Positions 54,738 to 63,986 of a DNA stretch of 64,000 bases are shown piece by piece (the stretch's first letter is position 1; each line of letters starts with the position of its first letter). This DNA is from Marivita geojedonensis (lineage in GTDB: Bacteria; Pseudomonadota; Alphaproteobacteria; Rhodobacterales; Rhodobacteraceae). The notes under the pieces were generated by a model that saw only the letters and a program-made list of their open reading frames with translations, made no database searches and was not told the origin of the DNA. The translations under genes and the position numbers were made by a program. Where the stretch lies: the NCBI RefSeq assembly GCF_002115805.1, contig NZ_JFKC01000014.1:28404-92403 (forward strand), read 5' to 3'.

Positions 54738-55507
54738 GCTGCCACCGTCACGACACCGCCGTCCACGGCCAGCGTCTGGCCCGTCATCATGCGGCTGGTG
54801 TTGGAGGCGAGGAACAGCGTGGCATCGACCACGTCCTGTTCGACGAGGTGTTCCTTGAGGCATTGCTTGTCGAGATGCGCGGCAAGAGATGCGGGGTCGG
54901 CCCAGAGCTCTTTCTGCTTGTCGGTCAGCACCCAGCCGGGCGCCAGGGCGTTCAGACGGATGTTGTCTGGCCCGAATTCCCGCGCAAGGCTGCGCGTCAT
55001 GCCCGTGATGCCTGCGTTCGATGTGGTGTAGGCGATGTAGCCTGCGTTTCCCATCATGTAGCTGATGGAGCTGAAGTTGACGATTGCGCCGCCACCCGCC
55101 GCTTTCATGCCGGGGATCACAGCCTGACAGGCAAAGAAATAGGCGTCGAGGTTGATCGAGGTGGACCAGTCCCAGAACTCCTGATCGACATCGAGCGCGC
55201 TGTGGCGTTTGTCGTTGGCGGCGTTGTTCACCAGCACGGTGATCGGGCCATGCGCCTCAGCCGCCTGTCCGATGGCAGATTGCAAGGCGGCGGTGTCGGT
55301 GATGTTGCATGGGATGAAGAGCGGTGCTGCACCGTGCTTGGCCGCCATCTCGGCCACGAAACCGGACGCGTCTGAACGCCCGACAAAGGCCACCTTCGCG
55401 CCCTGCCCCAGAAACCCGTCTGTCAAGGCCGCCCCAATGCCGGAGCCGCCGCCCGTGATGAAAACGGACGCATCCTTGAGATCGTGGAATGTCGCGTAGG
55501 TGGTCAT
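54734..55507 (-). CDS. SDR family oxidoreductase, candidate galactose dehydrogenase with atypical YxxxN
   Basis: A 257-residue SDR with the TGGGSGIG cofactor loop (residues about 18-25), NNAAN, catalytic Ser147 and Tyr160. The family Lys four residues after Tyr is Asn164 (YTTSN), which is unusual and may impair or alter catalysis. Placed between dgoK and melA, it would be expected to oxidise galactose to the lactone. The C-terminus (VDGGVVTVAA) is normal. Confidence 0.85.
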   Translation of the reverse strand: MTTYATFHDLKDASVFITGGGSGIGAALTDGFLGQGAKVAFVGRSDASGFVAEMAAKHGAAPLFIPCNITDTAALQSAIGQAAEAHGPITVLVNNAANDKRHSALDVDQEFWDWSTSINLDAYFFACQAVIPGMKAAGGGAIVNFSSISYMMGNAGYIAYTTSNAGITGMTRSLAREFGPDNIRLNALAPGWVLTDKQKELWADPASLAAHLDKQCLKEHLVEQDVVDATLFLASNTSRMMTGQTLAVDGGVVTVAA

Positions 55508-56848
55508 TCAGGCGGCTTTCTTCAGTCGTGCAAATTCGGGGAGCATGTCGCCATGCGCAGCCAAGAGATCGGTCACAAGGCTGCGGATCTGGCGGAGGTC
55601 CAGTTCGGCGGCGGTGTGCGGATCCATCATGGCGGCGTGGTAGACATGTTCGATGTCTTCGTCCACCAGCGCGCGGACCACAAGCTCCTGCACATTGATC
55701 TGAGTGCGCATCAGCGCGACCAGTTGCGGCGGGATGTCATCGATCACCGTGGGCTGGATTCCGTTTGCATCCACCATGCAGGGCACCTCGACCGCAGCCC
55801 CGCTTGGCAGTTGCGGCGCCTGACCCCGGTTCGACAGGTTGCCATAGATCGTGTAGGGCTGGTTGGTGACCATCGCGTTCATGATCTCGGCCGCGAATTC
55901 GTGGCTTTTCCTGAAGTCGATCTGATCCGCCGTGCGGTAGGCTTTCGCCTGATCAGCCCAGTCCGCCATCTGTTCGATGCAACGCTTGGGGTATTCGTCC
56001 AGTGGCACGCTGAAGGCGTCGATCAAATCCTCGCGGCCCGACTTGATGAACCACGGGACATATTCGGCCAGATGTTCAGAGCTTTCGGTGCAGAAATAGC
56101 CCAGATGTTCCATCACCTCGTAGCGAACCTTGTTGGCGCAGCGCGGCATCAACAGCGGCGGTTTGGGCAGGCTGCCCACGCGATAACCTTCCCGCAGCGC
56201 CGGATAGAGCGATTTGCCCTTGTGCGTCAGGTCAAGAAAGAAGGCCACGTGGTTCACACCAGCGACCCGGTAGCGGATCTCGCCTTTCGGCAGATCGAGA
56301 TCATGCGCCAGTTCTTCAACCGTGTTCTGCACCGAATGGCACAAGCCCACCTGCTTCACACCCGGATAGCTTTCGGCAATCGCCCAGGTGTTGATCGCCA
56401 TCGGATTCACGTATTGCAGTAGCGTCGCATCGGGGCACAGCTCTGCCATGTCGGCGGCGACGCGCCAGAGGTGCGGAACGGTGCGCAGGCCGCGCATGAT
56501 GCCGCCGACACCCAATGTGTCACCGATGGTCTGACGCAACCCATACTGCTTGGGGATGTCGAAATCGATCACGGTCGATGGCTCGTAGCCGCCGATCTGA
56601 AACGCGGTGACGACGAAATCCGCCCCGGCCAATGCGCGGCGCTGGTCCGTCGTGGTCTCCACCTGCGCAGACCGCCCGGACGCCGCAATCAGCTTACGCG
56701 CCACCAGCGCGGATTCCTCCAAACGCTGCTCATTGATATCCATCAGCGCAAAGGTGGCCCCCTCCAGCGCCGGAAAGTGGAGAACGTCACCCACGATATT
56801 CTTCATGAAAATCGTCGAGCCTGCGCCGATAAAGGCGATGCGTGTCAT
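55508..56848 (-). CDS. melA: alpha-galactosidase, GH4 (MelA-type)
   Basis: A 446-residue NAD- and Mn-dependent GH4 glycosidase. Rossmann segment RIAFIGAGSTIFMKN, metal ligands in GLCHSVQ near residue 168 and GVNHVAFF near 201, and the DIPKQYGLRQTIGDTLGVGG stretch. It hydrolyses alpha-galactosides such as melibiose or raffinose imported by the adjacent transporter. It is three bases before the SDR gene. Confidence 0.93.
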   Translation of the reverse strand: MTRIAFIGAGSTIFMKNIVGDVLHFPALEGATFALMDINEQRLEESALVARKLIAASGRSAQVETTTDQRRALAGADFVVTAFQIGGYEPSTVIDFDIPKQYGLRQTIGDTLGVGGIMRGLRTVPHLWRVAADMAELCPDATLLQYVNPMAINTWAIAESYPGVKQVGLCHSVQNTVEELAHDLDLPKGEIRYRVAGVNHVAFFLDLTHKGKSLYPALREGYRVGSLPKPPLLMPRCANKVRYEVMEHLGYFCTESSEHLAEYVPWFIKSGREDLIDAFSVPLDEYPKRCIEQMADWADQAKAYRTADQIDFRKSHEFAAEIMNAMVTNQPYTIYGNLSNRGQAPQLPSGAAVEVPCMVDANGIQPTVIDDIPPQLVALMRTQINVQELVVRALVDEDIEHVYHAAMMDPHTAAELDLRQIRSLVTDLLAAHGDMLPEFARLKKAA

Positions 56849-56860
56849 GGTCTGTGGTCC

Positions 56861-57709
56861 TTATTTCACCGCGCCCAGTGTCAGGCCTGCGATAAAGTGT
56901 TTCTGCATGAGGAAGAACATCAGCACCGGCGGCAGAGCCGCGACGATACTGCCCGCGCTCATCAGATGATAAGCAGCGCGGTATTGTGCGTTGAAGCTGG
57001 TGATGCCAGCGGTGACGGGCTGTGCATCCGGCCCCTGGGTCAGGACGATGGCCCAGAAATAATCGTTCCAGATGAAGGTGAAGATCAGCACCGCCAGCGC
57101 CGCCAGCGCGGGTTTCATCAAAGGCAGCACCACAAACCAGAAGATCCGCCATTCGGCAACGCCTTCGACCCGCGCCGCCTCGATCAGCGGGAACGGCAGC
57201 GCGCGGATGAAGTTGCGCATGAAGAGCGTGCAGAACCCGGTCTGGAACGCGATGTGAAACAGCACGAGGCCCGTCTTGGTGTTGTAGAGTCCCATGTCGA
57301 GCGTCAGGTCGCGCACTGGCACCATCAGGATCTGGAACGGCACGAAATTGCCCGCGACGAACATGAAGAACACCCAGATGTTCGACCGGAATTTGTAGAT
57401 CCCCAGCGCAAACCCCGCCATGGCCGACAGTGCGACCGCTCCGATCACGGTGGGGACGGTGATCAAGACCGAGTTCAGCATGTACCGCGGCATGTCAGAA
57501 TTGAAAAAGACCTGCCCATAATTGTTGAACAGCTCGAACGACCCCGGCATGCCCCAGTAATTGCCTTGCGTGAAATCGGACGCGGGCTTGATCGAAAAAA
57601 CAGCCACGGCGATCAGCGGCAAGAGCCAAAGGATCAGAGATATTGGCAACAGAGTCTTGTAGGCGGTCTGCGCGGGTGCGCTGGCCTGTTGAATGGGACG
57701 CGGAAACAT
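56861..57709 (-). CDS. sugar ABC transporter permease (MalG-type)
   Basis: A 282-residue inner-membrane permease with six hydrophobic segments and the EAA loop (EAARVEGVAEWRIFWFVVLPLMKPAL). Pairs with the permease encoded upstream. Substrate inferred as alpha- or beta-galactosides from the flanking melA and GH42 genes. Confidence 0.9.
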   Translation of the reverse strand: MFPRPIQQASAPAQTAYKTLLPISLILWLLPLIAVAVFSIKPASDFTQGNYWGMPGSFELFNNYGQVFFNSDMPRYMLNSVLITVPTVIGAVALSAMAGFALGIYKFRSNIWVFFMFVAGNFVPFQILMVPVRDLTLDMGLYNTKTGLVLFHIAFQTGFCTLFMRNFIRALPFPLIEAARVEGVAEWRIFWFVVLPLMKPALAALAVLIFTFIWNDYFWAIVLTQGPDAQPVTAGITSFNAQYRAAYHLMSAGSIVAALPPVLMFFLMQKHFIAGLTLGAVK

Positions 57710-57797
57710 CAGAGCACCCCCCCTTCATTAAACGACGGCATGTTCTTCATCTTGCCCGATAAACTCCCGCCGGAGGCTCCCGTCAGTTTCCACATGT

Positions 57798-58724
57798 TCA
57801 CCGTCCTCCCCGCTCTTCGCGGTACATCGACCAGAGGAAATACGCGATGAAGACCAGCATGATAAGGAAGAGCACCACCGCGATTGCTGCGCCATAGCCC
57901 ATGCGGAAGCCGTATTCCGACAGCGCCTTTTCGAACATGTAGAACGAAAGAACCCGGGTCTGCCCGAACGGGCCGCCATTGGTCATGATCGAAATCAGGT
58001 CAAAGGACCGCAACGCGCCGATGATCGTCACAACGAAGGCGATAAAGGTTGCCGGTTTGAGCTGCGGGATGATGACGTACCAGAGCATCTTCCAGCCCTT
58101 CGCGCCATCGAGCCTCGCTGCCTCGACCTGCTCTGGATCCACGGCGTTGAGGCCGGTCAGATACAGGATCATGCAATAGGCCGTCTGCGGCCAGAGACCG
58201 GCGGCAATGATGCCATAGGTCGCCCATGTTGGATCACCCAGCACATTGACCGGGCCGAGGCCGACCAATCTCAGCATGTTCGACAGCAGACCTTCGTTGG
58301 GCAGGTAGAACCACGCGAAGACAAGCCCGACAACGACCTGCGACAGAACAAAAGGGAAGAAAAACAAAGACTTGTAAATGCGAATCCCCGTGACCGTCTG
58401 GTTCAGGAACAGCGCGATGAAAAGCCCCGCCGGGATCGCCAACAGGTAGAAGATCAGCCATTTCAGGTTGTTCCAGAGCGAAACCTCGAACGCGCTGTCA
58501 TCCATCAGTTCGGCATAGTTCTCCATGCCGATGAACCGCGCCACGCCCAGACCATCCCAGTCGTAGAGCGAAATCGAAAAGCTCTGGAAGATCGGAATGA
58601 TGACATAGACCGCGAAAAACAGGATGGCAGGCGCCAGGAAGAGCCACGGCGTCACCGCGATCTCGTTGCGCTTGTACCAGCCGCGCTTCGGCGTTTCAGT
58701 GTCGGGAAGGGCTGTGACGGTCAT
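57798..58724 (-). CDS. sugar ABC transporter permease (MalF-type)
   Basis: A 308-residue permease with six hydrophobic segments and the EAA loop (EAARLDGAKGWKMLWYVIIPQLKPAT). Start ATG at 58724 has GGAGG upstream. It is 88 bases from the partner permease gene, and 96 bases after the binding-protein gene, where two hairpins lie. Confidence 0.92.
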   Translation of the reverse strand: MTVTALPDTETPKRGWYKRNEIAVTPWLFLAPAILFFAVYVIIPIFQSFSISLYDWDGLGVARFIGMENYAELMDDSAFEVSLWNNLKWLIFYLLAIPAGLFIALFLNQTVTGIRIYKSLFFFPFVLSQVVVGLVFAWFYLPNEGLLSNMLRLVGLGPVNVLGDPTWATYGIIAAGLWPQTAYCMILYLTGLNAVDPEQVEAARLDGAKGWKMLWYVIIPQLKPATFIAFVVTIIGALRSFDLISIMTNGGPFGQTRVLSFYMFEKALSEYGFRMGYGAAIAVVLFLIMLVFIAYFLWSMYREERGGR

Positions 58725-58754
58725 GGTCGGGTCTCCTCCACACGGGCCATGCGG

Positions 58755-58807
58755 AAGCCGCGCGCGGCTTGCGGATGGGCCGTCATGGGCCGGGACTGTC
58801 CCGGCCC
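58755..58807 (-). other. hairpins between the binding-protein and permease genes
   Basis: AAGCCGCGCGCGGCTT (58755-58770, perfect palindrome) and GGGCCGGGAC-T-GTCCCGGCCC (58787-58807, 10-bp stem). They mirror the hairpins between aglE and aglF and probably raise binding-protein over permease expression. Confidence 0.7.
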
Positions 58808-58820
58808 AGACGAGATCATA

Positions 58821-60083
58821 TTACTTGTAGACGCGCTCGCGCACCTTCTCGAGACGGTTCAGGATGTCATCGAGGTTGTCCGGGAACACCATGAATTCCT
58901 GGAAGCCCTGCATCGCTTCGGCTGCCATTTCCGCCGGGTAGTCACGATCAAAGAACTGCGCCACGCCGCCCGGGCTGTTGGAGGACAGCATCGCAAAGCC
59001 CTGCTCGAGGAATTTGTCGTCGTCGATCGACGCGGACGCGTTCACCGGAAGCTGGCCGAGGTTCTGACCGTTGTTGATGACGGTCTGTTCATCCGCCGAC
59101 ACCACGAAGCGCAGGAATTCCCGTGCCGCTTCCTTGTTGTTGGCATTGGCCGGGATGTGGAACGTGTCGGTCGGCGCGTCTTCTGCCATGGCCACACCTT
59201 CGGTGATCGCTGGGAACTGGTAGAAGTCGAGCTGATCGTCGGTCAGACCTGCTTCGCGCAGCGGTGCCACGGCGAAGTTGCCCATAAGGTATGCGGCCGC
59301 ATCGCCGTTCACCATAAAGGGCAGCGCTTCCTGCCAGGAATAGTTCTGGTGGTTGTCGACATAGGCGCCCATGTCGATCAGCTCGCGCCAGTTGGCGAAG
59401 GTTTCGCGCACGCGGTCATCGGTCCACGCCACATCACCAGCGGCCATTTCCATATGGAAATCATAGCCATGTGTGCGCAGGTTCAGATAGTCGAACCAGC
59501 CGCCAGCGGTCCAGAGGAACTTGGTGCCGATGGTGTAGCACTTCACACCATTGTCGAGCAGCGTCTGGCAGTTGGATTTCATCTCGTCGAAATTGGTCGG
59601 CTCGCTCAGACCGTACTGATCGTAGAGGTCTTTGCGGTAGTAGATGCCCCACTGGTAGTAAGTATAGGGCACGCCCCACTGCTTGCCGTCGATGGTCATC
59701 GCGCCTTTAGTCGAGGCGAGGTTGTCGGCAATTTCGGGCTCGGCCCAGAGGTCGGAAACGTCTTCGAACAGACCTGCCTCGACATAGGGGCGCATACGGT
59801 TGGCCGCGTACCATGTCGCCACATCCGGCGCATCGGCGGTCAGGAAGTTACGGATTTGGGTCTTGTAGGCTTCACGGTCGATCACCGTGGTTTCGATGTT
59901 CAGGTCCGGATGCATCTCCTGGAAGCGGCCAATCATCGCTTCCATCGTTGCGCGCGGTGCCGGGTTCGAAGTGTCGAGGAAAATCTTCAGATCGCCGCTC
60001 AGCGAATGACTTCCTGCAAATGCCGTCGAGGCTGCAAGTGCAGCCGTCAGCGCCAGTGCCGACGCTTTCAATGTGGAACGCAT
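58821..60083 (-). CDS. sugar ABC transporter substrate-binding protein
   Basis: A 420-residue periplasmic binding protein. Signal peptide MRSTLKASALALTAALAAST-AFA, then a MalE-like fold (LKIFLDTSNPAPRATMEAMI, WGVPYTYYQWGIYYRKDLYD). First gene of the second sugar operon, divergent from iclR. Confidence 0.92.
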   Translation of the reverse strand: MRSTLKASALALTAALAASTAFAGSHSLSGDLKIFLDTSNPAPRATMEAMIGRFQEMHPDLNIETTVIDREAYKTQIRNFLTADAPDVATWYAANRMRPYVEAGLFEDVSDLWAEPEIADNLASTKGAMTIDGKQWGVPYTYYQWGIYYRKDLYDQYGLSEPTNFDEMKSNCQTLLDNGVKCYTIGTKFLWTAGGWFDYLNLRTHGYDFHMEMAAGDVAWTDDRVRETFANWRELIDMGAYVDNHQNYSWQEALPFMVNGDAAAYLMGNFAVAPLREAGLTDDQLDFYQFPAITEGVAMAEDAPTDTFHIPANANNKEAAREFLRFVVSADEQTVINNGQNLGQLPVNASASIDDDKFLEQGFAMLSSNSPGGVAQFFDRDYPAEMAAEAMQGFQEFMVFPDNLDDILNRLEKVRERVYK

Positions 60084-60121
60084 GGTGTCCTCCCTTATGC
60101 TCCCAAATCTGGTGCAAGATT

Positions 60122-60140
60122 GGTTTCATTATTTGAAACC
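60122..60140. promoter_or_regulatory. IclR operator candidate
   Basis: GGTTTCA-TTATT-TGAAACC, perfect 7-bp arms with a 5-base centre, in the 151-base gap between the divergent binding-protein and iclR genes. A weaker half-site TTGAAATC follows at about 60153. Confidence 0.7.
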
Positions 60141-60234
60141 TTGTTTTGCATATTGAAATCATAACAGCGACTCGCCTATGCTTGTCAACAGCCGACCGGA
60201 CGCGACCGGAGGTTAAGGGAGGAAATTCGCGAAG

Positions 60235-61074
60235 ATGGCACCGGCCGAACGAAACGACGGAACCGTGGGCAAGGCTCTTGCCGTGCTGGATCAGATCGCG
60301 TCTTACGGGCGCCCTGTCCGGTTCGGCGAACTCCTCGCAGACTCGGACCTGCCCAAGGCGACCTTATACCGGTTTGTGCAGACGCTGACCAATCAGGGCA
60401 TGCTGCAATACGATCCGGAGCGGCAGACCTACGCACCGGGCTTAAGGCTGGTCCGTTTGGCCCATGCCGCATGGGCGCAGTCATCCCTTGCCCCGGTTGC
60501 GCGGCCTCATGTCGATGCATTGAGCGCCGAGACCGGGGAAACCGTGCACCTTGCGCAGCTTGATCATGCGCAGGTGCTTTATGTCGACAAGCGCAACGCA
60601 CGCGATCCGGTGGAAATGTTCAGCCAGGCCGGAAAGGTTGGGCCCGCATACTGCACGGGTGTCGGCAAGGCGATGCTGGCGTTTCTGCCCGACGCCGAAT
60701 TGCAGACCGCTCTCGCCCAGCAAAGCTGGCACCGCTTTACCGCGACGACCCACGGCTCCCCCGAAAGTCTCCGCGCGGAACTGGCTGAGATCCGCGCCGA
60801 CGGGTTGAGCTTTGACCGCGAGGAACACGAGACGGGGATCGTCTGCGTCGCCGTGCCGATTCTCAACTCTCAGGCACGCCCGCTTGGGGCGTTGTCGGTC
60901 ACCGGAACGACCCGACGCACCGATCTCGATACTCTGCGCGGTCTGGGCCCGCGCCTCAAACTGGCGGCCGCTGCAATTGCACGCGATGCGGAAAGCTGGC
61001 TTTTCCCGCGCTCGGCAGCCCCCGCCCCCACCTTAAACAACGGAGAGACGATCCATGTCCGGAGTGACACTTGA
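60235..61074 (+). CDS. IclR family transcriptional regulator
   Basis: A 279-residue IclR regulator: N-terminal winged HTH (about residues 9-70, GKALAVLDQIASYGRPVRFGELLADSDLPKATLYRFV) and an IclR effector domain from about 85 (LSAETGETVHLAQLDHAQVLYVDKRNA). It is divergent from the galactoside operon and overlaps the ABC ATPase by 20 bases, so that gene is co-expressed with it. Confidence 0.93.
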   Translation: MAPAERNDGTVGKALAVLDQIASYGRPVRFGELLADSDLPKATLYRFVQTLTNQGMLQYDPERQTYAPGLRLVRLAHAAWAQSSLAPVARPHVDALSAETGETVHLAQLDHAQVLYVDKRNARDPVEMFSQAGKVGPAYCTGVGKAMLAFLPDAELQTALAQQSWHRFTATTHGSPESLRAELAEIRADGLSFDREEHETGIVCVAVPILNSQARPLGALSVTGTTRRTDLDTLRGLGPRLKLAAAAIARDAESWLFPRSAAPAPTLNNGETIHVRSDT

Positions 61075-62107
61075 ATCCGTCATAAAGCGCTATGGCCAAA
61101 CGCAGGTCATCCATGGGGTCGATCTTGATGTGCAGGACGGGGAGTTCTGCGTGTTCGTCGGCCCGTCCGGCTGCGGCAAGTCCACCCTTCTGCGGATGGT
61201 CGCCGGGCTGGAGGAAACCACCGAAGGTACGATCCGGATCGGCGGACGCGACGTGACGCGGCTCGATCCTTCGGATCGCGGCGTGTCGATGGTGTTCCAG
61301 ACCTATGCGCTCTACCCGCACATGACGGTCGAGGAAAACATGGGATTTGGCCTGAAGATGACCGGTCATGCGGCGAAGGACATCAAGGAAAAAGTCGCCG
61401 AGGCCAGCCGTATCCTGAAACTTGACGACTATCTGAAGCGTAAACCAAAGGCGCTGTCAGGCGGTCAACGCCAACGTGTGGCCATCGGGCGCGCCATTGT
61501 GCGTGGACCGGAGGTGTTCCTGTTCGACGAACCTCTCTCCAACCTCGATGCGGAACTGCGGGTCGAGATGCGGGTAGAAATCGCCCGCCTGCACAAGGAA
61601 ATCGGCGCAACGATGATTTACGTGACCCACGATCAGGTCGAGGCGATGACGCTGGCCGACAAGATCGTGGTGCTCCGCGCGGGACGGATCGAACAGGTCG
61701 GCGCACCGATGGAGCTTTACCGCGATCCCGACAATCGATTTGTTGCAGGGTTCATCGGATCTCCCTCCATGAATTTCATCAGAGGCCGTGTTCAAGGTGG
61801 CGAGGTCGTATCGGACGGTCTTGTTCACAGCGTGTCCAAGACAGCCTCGGCTCAGGAGGGACAGGAGGTTCTCATCGGTCTGCGGCCCGAACACCTCGAG
61901 CTCAGGCCGGGCAGCTCGCACCGCGTTGACCTGACCGAGAGCCTTGGCGGTGTGTCCTATGCGCATCTGATCGGCCCGGATGGAGAAAAGATCATCGTCG
62001 AAGAACGTGGCGATCACCGGTCGTCCGACGGAGACATGGTCGATCTCGTGGTCGATCCCGATCACATGTTCCTCTTCGACGCCAAAACCGAAGCGCGTTT
62101 GCGGTAA
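61055..62107 (+). CDS. ugpC: sugar ABC transporter ATP-binding protein (UgpC/MalK-type)
   Basis: A 350-residue MalK-type ATPase: Walker A GPSGCGKSTLL near residue 34, signature LSGGQRQRVAIGRA near 132, Walker B VFLFDEPLSNLD, and a C-terminal TOBE-like domain (GLRPEHLEL). It is encoded with iclR rather than with the permeases and is the only ATPase candidate for that transporter in the window. Confidence 0.93.
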   Translation: MSGVTLESVIKRYGQTQVIHGVDLDVQDGEFCVFVGPSGCGKSTLLRMVAGLEETTEGTIRIGGRDVTRLDPSDRGVSMVFQTYALYPHMTVEENMGFGLKMTGHAAKDIKEKVAEASRILKLDDYLKRKPKALSGGQRQRVAIGRAIVRGPEVFLFDEPLSNLDAELRVEMRVEIARLHKEIGATMIYVTHDQVEAMTLADKIVVLRAGRIEQVGAPMELYRDPDNRFVAGFIGSPSMNFIRGRVQGGEVVSDGLVHSVSKTASAQEGQEVLIGLRPEHLELRPGSSHRVDLTESLGGVSYAHLIGPDGEKIIVEERGDHRSSDGDMVDLVVDPDHMFLFDAKTEARLR

Positions 62108-62146
62108 CATGTGCTATTCTCCGAACACCCATCGGAGGGATATCCC

Positions 62147-63313
62147 ATGCCCGCATCGACAACGCTGCTTGTTGGAACAACCAAAGGGTTGTTCCTGCTG
62201 AAGAGCGACCCGGACCGCCAGTCCTGGACACAACAAGGGCCGCTTTGCGATCTGTGGCCCATCAACCATGCCGCAGGTGATGGAGACTCCGGACGCATCT
62301 GGGCCGGAGGTGGCAGCGGGTGGCACGGTGCCGGTGTCTGGGCATTGGATGACAGCGGCGCGTCTTGGCATCTGACAAAGCTGGCCAATGGAGAGGCGGA
62401 CGCGTGGGCGCGCAACAATCCCGAAGAAGCCGCGATCTTCGGTCTGACAGATCCCGGGGACGGACCCTTCGACGGCGAAATCGATGCGATCTGGTCGCTG
62501 TGTTTTGCACACGACCGGCTCTATGCCGGGTCCAAACCCGCGAACCTGTATCAAAGCAATGATAACGGACGCAGTTGGACACGGTTCACCGGTCTCGCAG
62601 AGTTTCCGGAACGCGATCAGTGGCAGCCAGGCGCGGTTGGACTGACCCTTCACACGATTGTGCCGCATCCGGACGACCCGGAACGTCTGTGGATCGGAAT
62701 TTCGGCGGCGGGCGTCTTTGCGACCGAAAACGGCGGGCAAAGCTGGGAGCGCCGGGTGCGCCGGGACAATAGCACTCCGGCCACACCGTCACAGCATCCC
62801 GCCGCAGGCAGCGACACCGAGATCGGTGGTTGCGTTCACAACATGCAGCTTGTGCAGGCCGGCGACGGTGTCCGCCTGTATCAACAGAACCACCATGGTG
62901 TGTACCGAAGCTCAGACGGGGCGCGAAGTTGGCAGAACATCACTGAGGGTCTGCCATCCATCTTCGGGTTTCCCATCGCCGTTCATCCACATGATCCAGA
63001 CATGGTCTGGACCTTTCCGCTGAACGGAGACACGCGGGGGCGCTATCCGATCGATGGCTCCGCTGCTGTCTGGAAATCGTCCGATGGCGGGATGAACTGG
63101 ATCCCGCAACAGTCTGGTTTACCAACAGAAAACTGCTTTTTCACAGTCTTGCGTCAAGCCATGTCAGTGGATCGGCACGATACGCCAGCTGTCTTTTTCG
63201 GCACCAATTCCGGGTCGGTTTTCGCGTCACTGGATGAAGGTGAGAGCTGGTCCGAAATCGCTGCACACCTGCCAACGGTGCTCTGCGTCGAAGCCGTCAC
63301 CCACCACGGGTGA
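62147..63313 (+). CDS. BNR/sortilin-type beta-propeller protein
   Basis: A 388-residue cytoplasmic-looking (no signal peptide) protein with repeated Asp-box motifs: SDPDRQSWT, NDNGRSWTRF, ENGGQSWERR, SSDGARSWQN, SSDGGMNWIPQ and LDEGESWSE. These S-x-D-x-G-x-T/S-W boxes mark a sialidase/BNR propeller. The catalytic residues of a sialidase were not identified. GGAGGG lies upstream of the ATG. The link to the sugar operon is only proximity. Confidence 0.82.
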   Translation: MPASTTLLVGTTKGLFLLKSDPDRQSWTQQGPLCDLWPINHAAGDGDSGRIWAGGGSGWHGAGVWALDDSGASWHLTKLANGEADAWARNNPEEAAIFGLTDPGDGPFDGEIDAIWSLCFAHDRLYAGSKPANLYQSNDNGRSWTRFTGLAEFPERDQWQPGAVGLTLHTIVPHPDDPERLWIGISAAGVFATENGGQSWERRVRRDNSTPATPSQHPAAGSDTEIGGCVHNMQLVQAGDGVRLYQQNHHGVYRSSDGARSWQNITEGLPSIFGFPIAVHPHDPDMVWTFPLNGDTRGRYPIDGSAAVWKSSDGGMNWIPQQSGLPTENCFFTVLRQAMSVDRHDTPAVFFGTNSGSVFASLDEGESWSEIAAHLPTVLCVEAVTHHG

Positions 63314-63316
63314 CAA

Positions 63317-63838
63317 TCAATTGAGAGGTATGGACACCCGGAACTGTACCGTTTCGATCCCGGGATTTTCATCATAGATTCCGGCATTCGACCGGTGATC
63401 GTAGCTCAGCGCCATGCGCCATCCTTTGGAGGTCTCGTAGCCCAGTTCGATACCCGACCGGAACTCAATCGGCCCACCCAGATCGAACCCGCCATTGTCG
63501 AAATAAAGGCCGGGCATGGAATGCAGCTCGGCATATGCGCCGCTGCGGCCGAAGGAGATTGTGTAGGTGGAGCCAAATCCCATCCATGTTTCTCCGTTTT
63601 GACCAACCGACAAACCGGCGGCATTGCCAAACGGCCCGCGCTTATGGCCAAGATCATAGCGAAGATATACCTCACCCGCAGGATCGGCGCGACGCTCCAG
63701 AACCTCGCCCGCAGAGATCGAAAACCGCGGCGTGACCTCGGATTTCCCCAGACAGCCCGCCTCCGTCCCGCAATGGTTCATGCTCATGTCGGTCAGGCCA
63801 AGCACAAACAACAGGACTGCGAAGGTTCCGTCTGCCAT
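63317..63838 (-). CDS. lipid A 3-O-deacylase-like (PagL-type) outer-membrane protein
   Basis: A 173-residue small beta-barrel protein starting MADGTFAVLLFVLGLTDMSM (a short signal-like segment). C-terminal DHRSNAG...IETVQFRVSIPL contains His148, Ser150 and Glu162, spaced like the PagL triad. GGAG lies eight bases upstream of ATG at 63838. It would remove a lipid A acyl chain in the outer membrane. It converges with the propeller gene. Confidence 0.8.
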   Translation of the reverse strand: MADGTFAVLLFVLGLTDMSMNHCGTEAGCLGKSEVTPRFSISAGEVLERRADPAGEVYLRYDLGHKRGPFGNAAGLSVGQNGETWMGFGSTYTISFGRSGAYAELHSMPGLYFDNGGFDLGGPIEFRSGIELGYETSKGWRMALSYDHRSNAGIYDENPGIETVQFRVSIPLN

Positions 63839-63950
63839 ATCATCCGCTCCAGTGAGGTAGAGTTGCGCTGTCCAAGACATCGGTCATTTCAGACAGGGAG
63901 TCCAGTGAAGCACCGCTGCGTGGACACAATTCACAAGAAATCGCCAGACA

Positions 63951-63986
63951 ACAAAAAACCCCGCAGCGCGAAGCTCGGGGGTTGTA
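63951..63986 (-). terminator. minus-strand terminator at the right edge
   Basis: AACCCCG / CGGGGGTT hairpin with a 12-base loop. On the minus strand it is followed by a TTTTTTG run, so it would end a gene lying to the right of the window. Nothing else is seen between 63839 and 64000. Confidence 0.65.
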
